Source: Taxawa tesnikishii (nom. ined.) (lineage: Eukaryota; Ascomycota; Dothideomycetes; Dothideales). Taken from it: a DNA stretch of 64,000 bases. Position numbers and translations under genes: made by a program. Below, piece after piece: positions 46,308 to 57,242 of the stretch. The notes under the pieces are model-generated. The model made no database searches. It worked only from the letters and a program-made list of their open reading frames with translations, and was not told where the DNA came from. How positions within the stretch are numbered: position 1 is the first letter of the stretch; each line of letters opens with the position of its first letter. Where the stretch lies: contig JAPDRO010000020.1 of the NCBI GenBank assembly GCA_030247885.1, positions 496,001-560,000 of the forward strand, read 5' to 3'.

Positions 46308-46342
46308 AAAAAAAGAAAAGAAAAGAAAAGAAAAGAAAAAAA
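46308..46342. repeat. (AAAAG)n microsatellite
   Basis: An AAAAG pentamer repeated about six times, ending in poly-A, in the 3' region of the phosphofructokinase gene. Confidence 0.85.
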
Positions 46343-46604
46343 TTTAATTCTCAACTCTGAGTTGTTCGCGCGCCGTGGTCGTCTTTACACAGGATGCATT
46401 TTGGGGGATTGCAAGTAGAGAAACATATAGAGAAAAAAAGACCCCCCCTCCCCAATTGATACCGCTGCAGCTGCAGATGCTGTCCCGAGCTCTCAAGTTC
46501 CATGATAATAAACATCGCAACCCACTGCGGGCCAAAGGTTGAATGAAAACCGGCCGCTGGCCCACAGGAAGCAACATTCGATATCTCGACCACGGATCTG
46601 AAAG

Positions 46605-46634
46605 TTTTTTTTTTTTGTTTTAGTTTTTTTTTTT
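46605..46634. repeat. poly-T tracts
   Basis: Two T runs of about eleven bases separated by GTTTTAG. On the minus strand this is an A-rich tract downstream of the phosphofructokinase stop. Confidence 0.8.
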
Positions 46635-46892
46635 GAAGAAGTCGCTGAGCGGTTCATTATCATTCACGGGCAAAGGTCATTGACCTCGCTCGAAGCAAAA
46701 AGGGAGGAAGAAGAATGACACGGTACTTTGCACACAAAAACAACCAATCCCCCGATCCACGACGCCGATTTCCCCCTTCCCCCCCCCCCCCCTCCCTTCC
46801 TTCCCCCACCTCAGCACCCATCACGCCATGGCATCACAAACGACTACATCCCCACGAACCCCGTCAATCCCATCTCCACCGCGACGGGGAGC

Positions 46893-49370
46893 CTAGGCGT
46901 GCACGTGATGGGCGCTCGGGCTCGGCAACGGCACGGTCCTCTCCGGCTTGGGCCTCCCGCTGAGGGTGTCGACGATCTGTGTCAGGTCCATCCAGAACTC
47001 GTCCTTTGGCCTGCGGTCCTTCCAGTCCGTCTCGTCGCGCTCGATCTTCTCCATAGGGCTGAACTTGACCTTGGCGCCTCTGATGCCGATGACGGTGCAG
47101 CTCATGGGGTCGGCGGCGATGTCGTCCTTTGTCTTGCCCGTGAAGGACTCGAGGTGCTGCAGGGACTTGACGCCGAATCGGACGGCGCGCACGCGGTCCA
47201 TGGGCGAGGGGATGCCGCCCTGTTGGACGTGGCCGGGCACGGCGAAGCGCGAGTCGAACCTGCCGCCGGATTCTTCCTTGATGATGTTGGCGACGATCTC
47301 GGTCGTGTAGGTCTTGCTGGCCTTTTCGTTGCGCAGGATGATCTTGCCCGACCGGTTCTGGCCTTTGTCGTTGGCGAAGGATTCCTTGAGGTGCTTGATG
47401 TCCGACGCCAGCATGTTGAGGTGGATGCCCTCTTCGGGTGTGTAGACGGCGAGCGCGCCGATGGAAAGGCCGGCCAGTGTGGCGATGTAACCGGATGCAC
47501 CGCCCTGGGTCTCGACGACGAAGACGCGGCGGCGGGATGCGGCGGCGGACTGCTTGATGGCGTCGCAGTAGTCGATGAGGGCGTTCAGACACGTGTCGCT
47601 GCCGATCGAGTATTCCGTCCCGGGCACGTTGTTCGACACGGTCGCGGGCAGGATGACCATGGGGATCTTGAAGGCGTCGTACTTCTCGCGCGCTCTCCTG
47701 AGCTCGCTGACGGCGGTGAAGGCCTCGAAACCACCGATGACGAAGAGAGCGTCGAGCTTGTACAGCTCGAAGCACTCGGCCGTCGTCTTCATGTCCTCGG
47801 AGGGCAGACCGCGGTTTGTCCCGATCTCGGAACCTCCCTTTGCGGCCCAGTTCTCGGCATCGAGCCACTTGATCTCGCGGACGGATCCGAGGGGCTTGTC
47901 GTTGTGGTGGCGGCACAGACCGGTGAAGCCGTTGTGCAGGGCGATTGGCTTGTGGCCTCGTGTCAAACAGTAGGCGGTAGCTGCACGTGTTGCTGCGTTC
48001 ATGCCACCTGCAGGAGCTCCGACGTGGATGATTCCGACCCGCTTGCGCTGTAGAAATGTGTCAGTCGAGACGTGAATACGTCGACCGCTGTAGAAGATGC
48101 AGCTCCTCCTACCTGGTCTTCCGGAAGCAGCATGTCCGTCTTGTCCGTCGCGGTCGTGATGTTGTATGCTTGCCAGTATTCTGCGAATTCGGCATCTCGC
48201 AGTTTCATCGCCGTCTCAAAGTCCTTCCTCTCGATAGCCTCCGCGACAGAGTGTGTGAGCTTGACAGCCTCCAGCAACGGCTTCCGCACAATCTTGTTCT
48301 CGACGATGCAAATGACGGGGCTCGGTGTGTCGGGTTTCGCGTCCAGGACTGCGTTGACCGCCTCGACACCCTGCAGGGTAGCCAACATACGGTCGTATGC
48401 GCATGCCGTGCCTCCGCGCTGGACGTGACCAAGCGTAGTGACTCTGGTGTCCAGGTTGAGGGGTTCCTTGGACAGGAGTTCCTTGACTCTGCTGGGCTTG
48501 ACGGGGTTGAGATCTCTGTCGTGCGCACCCTCTGCGACGATGACAATGGTCTTTCTCTTGCCGAGTTCTCTGTGCTGCATGCGCTTAGCCTCGTGCTGTG
48601 CAAGACTCGATCGTCTCTGCTCACCTTCTTGACGATAGAGATCATCTTCTTTTCCCAGTCCTGGTCAGGCGGGTTCTCGGGCAAGAAGACGAAGTCGGCG
48701 CCGCAGCTGACACCGGCCATGAGCGCTAGCCAACCACAGTGCCTTCCCATGACCTCGATGACGAATGCGCGCTGGTGGGAGAAGGCGGTCGCGTCGATAA
48801 AGTCGACTGCCTGGCAAATCCTCTGCAACGAAGAGTAGCAGCCAATTGTGGCGTCGGTGCTGCTCATGTCGTTGTCGATGCTGCCGACCAGTCCTACAAT
48901 GTTCAGGTGTCTGAACGGCTTGACCTCGTCTTTTGTGCATATGTTCTTCTCGACCAGCTCCTCTACCAAACTCGGCCACTCGGCTCTGAACCTGTCTGCG
49001 CCAGTCAAGCTGCCGTCACCACCGCAGATGACGAGGGCGTCTATGCCCTTGTTGATCATGTTCCTGGCCGCCTGTAGTCTTCCCGGTCGTTGCATGAAAG
49101 CCATGGATCTCGCGGTGCCGATGAGGGTGCCGCCCTCGGACAGCCAGCCTCGGACGTCTTCCCACTCCATCTTCCTGATCATGTCACCGCCGTGTACCAA
49201 GCCCTCGTATCCCTCGTAGACAGCGTACGAGGTGCAGCCGGATGCGATGGTTTGGCGAACGACGGCACGAACAGCGCCAGACATGCCAGGAGAATCACCT
49301 CCAGACGTCATGACGGCAATGTTCTTGGCCCCGAGGGCACGGAGGGGGCTGCAAGATTGACTTGCGCCAT
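46893..49370 (-). CDS. PFK1: ATP-dependent 6-phosphofructokinase, fungal two-domain form (one apparent frameshift)
   Basis: The glycolytic enzyme that phosphorylates fructose 6-phosphate, allosterically regulated and cytosolic. Exons 49370-48625, 48574-48113 and 48047-46893 (introns 50 and 65 bp). The N-terminal catalytic half has [52 protein letters not shown] (catalytic Asp), [11 protein letters not shown] and [10 protein letters not shown]. The C-terminal regulatory half, a duplicated PFK fold, starts [20 protein letters not shown] and repeats the motifs in altered form ([20 protein letters not shown]). The proposed ATG at 49370 (MAQVNLAAP) reaches the domain only if one base is missing in a five-G run (49344-49348); that gives 2364 nt, 787 residues, the normal length. 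Otherwise the first in-frame Met is in the P-loop itself, which would be non-functional. It is divergent from VPS36. Confidence 0.93.
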
Positions 49371-49813
49371 GGTGAAGCTCTGTTGAGATAGGAAGAGCGG
49401 CGGTGATTCGGTATGCCTCCGGAAGGGCGTCTATACTTCAGGATGAGGTGCTTCGTACGTGATGTTTTATTAGGTATGCAGGAGCTGATGGACACTGGTC
49501 GGAATGGGGTCACAAAGGAAGACACGAGTCTTCTCCCGCGATAGAGAGTGTCTGTTGAGCGATTTTGATACGACTTTTTGGGAGCTTTCCACTCTCTGCC
49601 CCACGCAAACATCGTCACCGCTGTCAGAAGCTCACACCAGCCATGCCCCATGCTTGCCGGAAGATGGGACGGTTCAGGGTCTGTGCAATCCCTGCAGATC
49701 GGCCCCTGCTGCGCGCCGAGACGGCCCTTATCCGGGCTTCGACGGGCCTTATCCGGGCTTCGCCTGCCTTCTGCAGCTTGAACCCCACGCCCTCCGCCCT
49801 CACACGCTTATAC

Positions 49814-49837
49814 AACCATAACCATAACCATAACCAT
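49814..49837. repeat. (AACCAT)4 hexamer repeat
   Basis: Four perfect copies. The unit is not the fungal telomere repeat (TTAGGG/CCCTAA). Confidence 0.9.
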
Positions 49838-50096
49838 ACGAAGACGGTGTATTCGAATCCACCCCGCTCCCTCACGCGCGAAGAAAGAACCGCATCAACG
49901 GGTGAACCATCACAGTGAGTCTCCAGATCAGACGTGTCTGACAACCCACATCTATGAACAAGACACGAGTACGGCTTCCGGGGAATATGTCGTCAACATT
50001 CAGCAATACGTTGACACAGCCATGTAGATTAGGTTTGCTTCTTCCTCTGGAGAACAACTCTCTTGTGCGAGATCCTGTTGGCTAGCAAAGTAGAAG

Positions 50097-50151
50097 GGCA
50101 GCTGGGCAGCTGGGCAGCTAGACAGCCAGACAGCTAGACAGCCAGACAGCC
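50097..50151. repeat. imperfect 8-bp tandem repeats upstream of VPS36
   Basis: About six units alternating GGGCAGCT and AGACAGCC/AGACAGCT, about 145 bp before the start codon. Confidence 0.85.
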
Positions 50152-50294
50152 GTTGTGCACGTGATCAATGTATGCCTCGGACTGCCCATGCCCACCCTTT
50201 CCCTTGGTCGGAATCGGTACCACATCGTGCCGTGCCTGCCGTGTGCCATGTTGTGCCTCTACTGACACACGATCAAAAGCGCATGCCTGCCTGA

Positions 50295-52329
50295 ATGTTC
50301 CTTCGCCAACTGGACCTGACGACTGCACTTCGTCCATCACTCCTGCCTGACGAGACACTCCTCTTCGTGCAAGATGCCGTCGGCTTGTACGAGGGCAAGT
50401 ACAAGATCCCAAGCTATCAGAACGGCCACGTTTACTTGACCTCGCACCGCGTCTGCTATGTCGACAATCAAGAGCCAAGGAAGCATGCCGTTGCCATCGA
50501 CTTGAAGGATGTCGAGCGGCCCGAGTTCTACGTGTGTCTCCTGTCCTTGCCCCGAGCAAGTCGTGTTCCGAGCCCAGCTGACCGTGTCCCCAGGCCGGCT
50601 TCCTGAAGTCATCCCCCAAGGTAACCGTCTATGCCAGACAGAACAAGCGCTCCTCTATGGCGGTACGGAGTCCAATACCTAGCTATGCCTCCTCCACCAG
50701 CCCGACGACTTCGTCGCCACCCACACGATCTGGTACGCCTGCTCGAGCCTTCGTTCCCTCACCGGCTCCTTCTCGAGACACAAACGCCACTTGGATCTGC
50801 CCAATCTGCTCCTTCTCCAACCCGGTGCCATCCAACTTTGACCCAGCCACCGCAAACGCCCATACACCACTACCGCCATGTCTGGCGTGCGGTATCAAGC
50901 CGCCGCTCGTTCATGTCGTCAAAGCCGCAATCGCTGCCATCTCGAATCGTCCAAGCGGGGCCACCTCAACTCCCTTTTCACAATCCCATCCGTCGCGATC
51001 GGCAGAGGGCGCATCGTCTGCGACTTCGACTCAGCGTCCAGCAGGACCACTGAGGACGTCGACCTCCATCCAGTGCCCCAGGTGCACGTTTCGAAACCAT
51101 GTCTCCCTCCTGTCGTGCGAGATCTGCGGTGCATCTTTGGTCCCCTCTTCAAGCCGTCACTCCCAACTAAGCATCGAGACCCAACGTCCCGAATCACCAG
51201 GCCCGTCCCTCAACAGCCCGACAACCACCGACATAACCGAAAGCATCAAATTCTCCTTCCGAGCAGGCGGGGAAAAGCTCTTCTTCGAGCGCCTCAAATC
51301 CGCTCTAATCCAGCGCAAGTGGCTGCTCCAATCCGCACCACCCATCCCGACACCAAGCCACGACCAAGACAGTTCAGGCAGCACGCGCATCGCAGCCGAC
51401 GGCACACCCCAGCAGCCCAAACAGCCCAAAACGGTCGGCATCGCCGGTCTCGAACGCCGCGGCCTCGAGCTGCGCAAGAACAACGAACTCGTCATCGGCA
51501 GCGCGTTCGAAGACCTCGAAGCGCTCATGACCTCGGCCAAGGAAGTCATCGCCATGGCCGAGCGTTTCGCGCGGCAATCTGCCGGCAACGGAAACGCAAT
51601 CAGCTCCGCCGAGAACGCGCTGCTCTCCGAATCCGCATCCGCGCTCGGGCTGGTGACGACAAAGGACATGCTCGCGGGCGGCGGCAGCGGCGCCGCGACC
51701 ACGTACATCACCGAGCTGTCACGCGACCTCGCCGAGTTCCTGACCGACGACGCACGCGGCGTCCTGAGGCGTGAGGGCGGCATCATGAGCCTCGTCGACC
51801 TCTGGGCCGTCTTCAACAGGACCCGGAACGGCATCGAACTGGTCTCGCCGCTCGACTTCGACAGGGCGGCGCGCATGTGGGACACGCTGCGCCTGCCCAT
51901 CCGCCTGCGCCGCTTCAAGTCGGGCCTCCTGGTCGTCCAAGGCCGCGACCGCACCGACGACAAGACCGTCGCCTCCCTCCTCGCCTGGCTCAGGGAACTG
52001 CACTCCTACCCGCCCTCGTCGAATCACACGCAAGCGGACGCGTTTGTCGCCCCCGAGTGGACCCCGCCGTGCACGTGGGACTGGCGCGTCTACGGCCGCG
52101 GCGTCACGGCCCAGGAGACCGCGGAGCGCTTCGGGTGGAGCGTGGGTGTCGCGAGCGAGGAGCTGGAGATGGCCGAGGAGAGGGGGCGTTGTGTCGCGAG
52201 CAGGGGATCGATGGGGTCAGGTTTTGGGAGAACTGGATCGGCGTGGCGGAGCCGGTCGGGAGGGAGAGTGATGAAGAGAGGGCGGACAGGGAGATTAGGA
52301 GACGGTTGGAGGAGTCGGGCTTGCTTTAG
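50295..52329 (+). CDS. VPS36: ESCRT-II subunit Vps36 (one apparent frameshift)
   Basis: The ESCRT-II component that binds ubiquitin and PI3P on endosomes and sorts cargo into multivesicular bodies. Exon 1 is 50295-50531 and exon 2 50594-52329 (62-bp intron, GTGTGT..CCAG). The GLUE (split-PH) domain starts at residue ~15 (PDETLLFVQDAVGLYEGKYK, YLTSHRVCYVD, GFLKSSPKVTVYAR). It is interrupted by two RanBP2/NZF zinc fingers, WICPICSFSNPV..PCLACG near residue 145 and IQCPRCTFRNHVSLLSCEICG near 237, as in yeast Vps36. The C-terminal EAP30 winged-helix region follows (TYITELSRDLAEFL, GGIMSLVDLWAVFNRTR). A G5 run (52182-52186) breaks the frame; one more G leads into ALCREQGIDGVRFWENWI and a stop at 52329, giving 657 residues. 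Confidence 0.9.
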
Positions 52330-53323
52330 CAATCCTGAGGAAAGGTCGGGAGAGGGCGGGTTGCGTGTGTATGATGACGATGGACGATGCTATGGTTCTG
52401 TCTTGACAGTTCGGAATATTGACGATGTGGTTTTATTTGTATCGCCTGTCGGTTAGAGGCTGATGTCTACTTCATCTGGCACCGGCACCACTTGGATGTG
52501 GCAAGCTCAGAACAACAACAGGATCCTTTGGTGGCATTTGGATAATACCTCGGCGATGAGATCTTGCATACCGTCTGCCCGCGAAACATGTCGCACGCCT
52601 TCTGGCTTTGCACAATTACTCTTGTTGCGAAGAGGAGTAAAACTCAACCACGCTACCCCCACCCCCGGGGCATCTTTGCGAGGGTTTGTTGGATGATGAT
52701 GATGCCCGGTTTCGCTTGCTACCGTGGCTATGGCAGGTACATGTCGGTCAGCTGGCTGGGTTGGTTATGAGGAATGCGGTTCTGCCTCTAGCCGTGAGCA
52801 TCGTCGACTCTCTGTTCGTTACGTATGGGTCTCCTGCGGTGCTCAAGGACTTTTTCTGCTGTGTTTGTCGCCGTGTTTGCCTTTGTTGGATGCTAGCAGT
52901 CTGGAGTAGTGGACGATTAATCAAGCAACCGACCTCTTTGCTTTTTTGTTCGAGGTTCCAAGAGCAAGCTATCAGGCAAGCGTACAAAAGAGATGTCAGT
53001 GGTATGACTTTGCCTGATAGCGTGCGGCATGACCATGATGCCGGAGACGGTTTCGGACAAGGCTGTGTAACTTGGAAGAGAACTCGGAGCACAAGAGAGA
53101 TTTAGCGTTGAGCAAAACCACTGTTCGGTTATGATACAAGGGGGAAAAAAAGAAAGCGCCCCTACAAAAGCCAACAAGAAAACCTTTTGGGGGTTAGAGA
53201 TCCATCGAGAGGACCGCCCCAAGCCAGAGCGCCTCATTCCATCCCGTCCGTCATCCCTCATACCCAACCTGCGACAACAACTCCCGGCCAATCGTCAGCA
53301 TCTCAACCCACTCGAAGCAGTCC
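52330..53323. other. intergenic, convergent 3' ends
   Basis: A 1.0-kb region between the stops of VPS36 and the HVA1-like gene. No supported gene is seen. Confidence 0.5.
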
Positions 53324-54206
53324 TTAAGAAGACTTGTGCCTGGACGACCTTCTTGGCTCTCCGGTCTCGGTAGCCGCCTTCTTGGGCTCCTTCTTCGGCT
53401 TGGCAGCGGCACCGCCGTTCTTCTTCGCTGGCCGGCCGGGCTTCTTCTTCTCCCTCTCGGCGCCCTGTTCGTCAGCCTTGTCACCGTTCTCCTTTGGCTC
53501 GTCGTCCGTCTTCTGCTTCTTGGCAGGCTGCTCGTCCTCCTTCTCCCTGTCGTCGACGGCGCTGGCGTCGCGCTTGTCGCCAGCCTTGGCCTCGCCGTTC
53601 TCCTTTTCCTTGTCCGCGTCAGCATCTTCCATCTTCTCGTCGCCCTTCTCGTCGGCGTCCTTGTTCTCCTCTTCCTCCTCTGCAGCTTTCTCTTCGCCCT
53701 TCTCTTCGGCGGGCTTGTCCTCGTCCTTCTTGTCGTCAGTCTTCTCCTCAGCAGCGGCTTCCTTGTCCTTGCCGGCCGACTCCTCGACGTCGAGTTCGTG
53801 CGCGCGCTTCACGACGTCGTTGCCGGAGCGCGCTATATGAACGGCCGGGTCCTCAGGGTCGGCATTCTTCTTGATAGTGTTGCCCTTGTTGGACTCGATG
53901 GCAATCTCGCCTTCTTTGGCGACCTCGGCGACCTCACCGCCGGGCTGGCCGTTTCCCCACTTCCACGAAACTGCGGACGCGCTGTCAGCCAATTGCGCGC
54001 TTACGGTGAGTTAAGGGAAAACGCGTCCGAAATCGCATCTCCCGACAAGCGCGCAAAGAGAACGAATACACAGTCGCGATCGCATACGTGCGACTCTGAT
54101 CCTACAGACGATTCGCAAGATCCGGACGCGTCCTTTAAGAGAACGTGTCGCATTTAAGGTCATGGCACATACCTTGGTCTCCCTCCTTGATTTCTTTGTC
54201 GGCCAT
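53324..54206 (-). CDS. hypervirulence-associated (HVA1) TUDOR-domain protein with acidic/basic tail
   Basis: Two exons: 54206-54173 and 53970-53324, separated by a 202-bp intron (GTATGT..CGCAG), the longest in the window; 226 residues. The N-terminal ~65 residues form the HVA1-type TUDOR fold (DUF2945): GDQVSWKWGNGQPGGEVAEV, GEIAIESNKGNTIKKNADPE, DPAVHIARSGNDVVKRAHEL. The rest is a long, very acidic EK/ED-rich stretch with a nuclear-type basic patch (AKKQK) and an AT-hook-like core (KKPGRPAKK), ending in SSRHKSS. This suggests a chromatin-associated small protein, though family function is poorly known. The fold call rests on strong motif match; nuclear role is inference. The extreme composition explains the long antisense ORFs here. 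Confidence 0.83.
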
Positions 54207-54969
54207 TGTCGCGTAGAGATTACAAGGCTATGGCTAGAATCGCCGTATCGGAAAGCACGCAATTGATGTGTTTGTATATACTTGAGTGATGGGGTGTCGC
54301 GAGGAACAGAGCAGGAAGGAAGCTGAGGTGGAAGCGCGATGTCTCCGCAGGTCACAGCTGGGGCTAAGGTGCAATGCAAGCTGGGGCTGGGAACGTCGAT
54401 CGTCCAAGCAACCTTGTTCTCGCGCTCTCCATCTCCCCACAGTGACAGGCTTCAATTGCCGTCCATGCACCGATGCGCGTTGACCACGTGCATTTTGTAC
54501 GGCAAGTTCGTACGAGCTCGGTATATACTATGGCTTCTCTGTTTTCTTCGAACTGAGCCTCACATTGCCTTCCACGCAGCGGCCGTGTGCTGTAGGAAAA
54601 TTGCACGTTCCGACTATGTGCTCGTCTTGTGGAGCATCCCACGTGATCCAGTGAGACCTCAAAATGGTCATGCTTGACCGCGGATGATCGTACATGCAAC
54701 CGTTGCCGAACGGTGCTGCAGACCTTGCCCGTGGGTTAGTGACGGTTTCCCGTCCAGGCTGATAGTGTGACGTGATTGCGATGGCAAGCTTGCTGCCTTC
54801 GAGTTCTGACAATGACCAGGGTTCACTGGTCCTGAATCACCACAGTCTCCATGAGCGGAAAGGATGATTGAGGATTCCAAGCAAGACACGAAGAGGAGTT
54901 CGTGCACGCCAAATGTGGCAGGGAACATGTGACTATATCCAGACGCCGCTCGAACTCTTGACAAGACCG

Positions 54970-55001
54970 GATCTTTTGATCTTCTGATCTTCTGATCTTC
55001 T
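54970..55001. repeat. GATCTTCT tandem repeat
   Basis: Four copies of the 8-bp unit, the first slightly divergent. Confidence 0.85.
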
Positions 55002-55966
55002 GGTTCTAGATCAGGCCATTGAACGAACAACGAGTAGAAGGTATATGACGGCAGCGGAAGACAGGAAACAGAACAGACATTGAAACGGATAGACTTGTCC
55101 TTATACAAGCGACTGGGCGGGTTGGGTTTCTTTTCAGGGTGAACTGGACAGTAACGTCCCGGACAAGGTTCAAACACTAGCCAGCTTCTCAGATGGCCCC
55201 TCATTCAGCGTTGATATCTCAAAGCAGTATATACGCTGTAGGTACGTACTTGCAGCTTCGGGAAAGGGCTGGAACCTGCATTCGTATTGCTCTCAGTAAT
55301 TGGTGGCCGCAATCAAATGGCTCTTGTACGCCAAGGCCATACGTACAAACGAACCTCGAGAAGGGCCGGGTTGTGCCAGCTTTTGCGGGTACCAGCAGCG
55401 ATGAAGGAGGTACTACAGGTCTAGCACTTTGCTCTCTTTGACACCCCCGTGGTAACACTGCTGCCCTGCACTCGCGTTCGGCCAGTACTGCAGGCAGCCA
55501 TGAGTTTAAGATTCAACCTTTTCGAGAACGTCCAGGGGAATAAGAGGCTCGCTCCAATAGATGTCGTTTCATAGTTGCGGTAAAGCCCATGGTACTCTTC
55601 ACTACGACCTGAGCCGCTGTATCCGACACAGCCCATGTGGTGTCTCGAAGACAATACGACACGAACGGGAACATCTGTTTCATATGACGACGAGGGGCAG
55701 GTGGAGTCCACTTGGTACCACTGGGTTCAACCTCAGCTCGTAGATTTACGGGAGATCTGAGGCAGGGCCGCGGCGGCGGACCCAGATGAGGCAACCAACC
55801 ACGAAGATGTTGAGTTAAGCGACAGGAGATTGGTTTTATCGCAAGCGGCCCACGGTCCACTCCACATGCGCGGGAAGAACAGGGAAGGAAAATGATGCCG
55901 CAATTTTCTCGAAGCCATTGCCGGCAAACGGAATCCACCGAGTTTTTTCCGCAGGGGTCTCGGGTA

Positions 55967-55997
55967 TCTAGCCTCTAGCCTCTAGCCTCTAGCCTCT
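55967..55997. repeat. TCTAGCC tandem repeat
   Basis: Four copies of the 7-bp unit, followed by a partial fifth. Confidence 0.88.
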
Positions 55998-56181
55998 GGG
56001 GGCGTTTGAGAATTGCCATTGGGACAACAATCCCTCTGCTCTTGACGTTAGTGCTTCGACCCAAGACGGTGCATCTCGCATGTACGGAGCTCGTTGAGCG
56101 GTTTTAATGAAATCTTCGTTGCCCTGCGTACTCGAGTAGCGGTGCATCGGTAAACTTGGCTTCAAGTTCTTCCCCGCCAAG

Positions 56182-56679
56182 ATGGTCCATGACGTCCTGT
56201 CGCAAGACCCTGCACTGAGCCAGAGACACGACGACGCAACAGCTCGGTCAGCACATGCAACTCCTCATTTTGAACGCAGCAGACCCGCTTCACCAACAAC
56301 AGCATTAGCAACACCAGCTCCATCGCAAGCGCCGACATCAAACGAGGCCCAGCGCAGCACAGTCACTATTACTACCACCGCTCCCACGCCTCCGCGACCC
56401 GCCGCCCAGCTGGATCCCTCAAAGCAACCGGACAGAAAGCGGCAGCGCTCACCATCGAGAGACTCTCGCCGCCCAAGGCCTACCCCGCTATCGTCCAAGT
56501 CATCCAGCGCAGTACCCACGCTTTCCGCAGGAGAAGTCACTCCCTCTGTGAGCAGCAGCCCTACGCGAGCGACGCTATCACGAAAAACATCCTGGCTTCC
56601 GCTCAAGGCCAAAACCATGGCTGCCTCGCAAGGTGTCAACCCAGCTGACCTGCTGCGGAGGATGGTGCAACAGAGGTGA
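56182..56679 (+). CDS. Ser/Pro/Thr-rich disordered protein, hypothetical
   Basis: An ORF of 165 residues, starting MVHDVLSQDPALS. It is rich in Ala, Pro, Ser and Thr with runs such as TITTTAPTPPRP, and a basic patch PDRKRQRSPSRDSRRPRP that resembles a nuclear localisation or SR-like segment. The end, ASQGVNPADLLRRMVQQR, is more ordered. The last codons read CAG AGG TGA. A good donor (AG|GTGAGT) overlaps this stop, so the gene may continue by splicing into an exon I cannot place before the kinase start at 57243. It could also be an upstream exon of a longer transcript. No family is recognised. Confidence 0.45.
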   Translation: MVHDVLSQDPALSQRHDDATARSAHATPHFERSRPASPTTALATPAPSQAPTSNEAQRSTVTITTTAPTPPRPAAQLDPSKQPDRKRQRSPSRDSRRPRPTPLSSKSSSAVPTLSAGEVTPSVSSSPTRATLSRKTSWLPLKAKTMAASQGVNPADLLRRMVQQR

Positions 56680-57242
56680 GTCTTGGCTCCGTCTTCGCTG
56701 CACGTCAGTTGTTCGGCACTTGTGTTTCTTCGTGTTCTGGCGGCGTTCGATGGATCAGTGGTGTGGTGCAGCACAGCACAGCACAGCCGCTTTCCGCGCG
56801 ACTTTCGCGCCACCACTGCTTCGGAGGCAATCTACGCGTCTCCAATGAACCAGGTCGGCGGCGCCGAGACTCGACTCTCGACTCTCGACTCAACACCCAT
56901 GACAGTTTTGCCTCTCGCAGCAGAGACGGCATGGTGAACATGAGAGCGCAGTGCTGCAAGCCATTTTTAGCCTTCTTCATGCCATCATATCTGCATGGAG
57001 CGTTGACCGGGACGTTGTCGGGCCGAGTGCGGCGAGTCAACATCTTCCATCTCGACCACAGGGTTGCACGGCAAAGGCTCGAAAACAGCAATAGCTTTTA
57101 GCTTTCTGTGCTGCACTCTTGACTTTCTGCACATGCAACTGACTAATTACCTTGCGGCCCGCCTCCATCGTTCATTCATTGTTACTTCTTCTTCTCATGT
57201 TTACCTTCTCTCACGTTCCTTCACAACTATCCAAATTTCAAG
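56680..57242. other. intergenic or leader upstream of the SCH9-type kinase
   Basis: About 0.56 kb with no supported CDS, including a short GACTCTC repeat at 56870-56890. A pyrimidine-rich stretch at 57165-57240 directly precedes the kinase ATG (AAGATGGCC), typical of a fungal leader. Confidence 0.45.

Larger units (their letters stand above)
42782..46892. other. 4.1-kb intergenic region between convergent PMA1 and PFK genes
   Basis: It contains both 3' UTRs and a concentration of simple repeats (listed separately). A 97-codon ORF at 44282-44575 plus (starting MSFRALAHTQE) is weakly protein-like but unsupported. I see no RNA gene or transposon. Confidence 0.5.
49371..50294. promoter_or_regulatory. 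divergent promoter region PFK / VPS36
   Basis: A 0.92-kb gap between divergent starts. It holds two near-identical copies of a ~20-bp segment (GGCCTTATCCGGGCTTCG, 49722-49755), an (AACCAT)4 array and an imperfect GACAGCCA-type repeat. Functional sites cannot be assigned. Confidence 0.5.
54207..56181. other. 2.0-kb intergenic region, no supported gene
   Basis: It contains the HVA1-like promoter and two short tandem arrays (listed separately). Minus-strand ORFs of 141-178 codons (54668-55204 and 55513-55938) lack family resemblance and organised composition. Confidence 0.45.

Noticed and set aside
46728-48053. 441-codon plus-strand ORF
   Set aside because: Antisense shadow of the phosphofructokinase gene, which carries all conserved motifs on the minus strand.
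49814-49837. (AACCAT)4 as a telomere-like repeat
   Set aside because: Differs from TTAGGG/CCCTAA and is only four copies in an intergenic region with other simple repeats.
50097-50151. Short regularly spaced repeats as a CRISPR array
   Set aside because: Eukaryotic window; units are 8 bp, contiguous, without spacers.
53336-54157. 273-codon plus-strand ORF rich in Leu/Val/Ser
   Set aside because: Mirror of the acidic/basic low-complexity tail of the HVA1-like protein.
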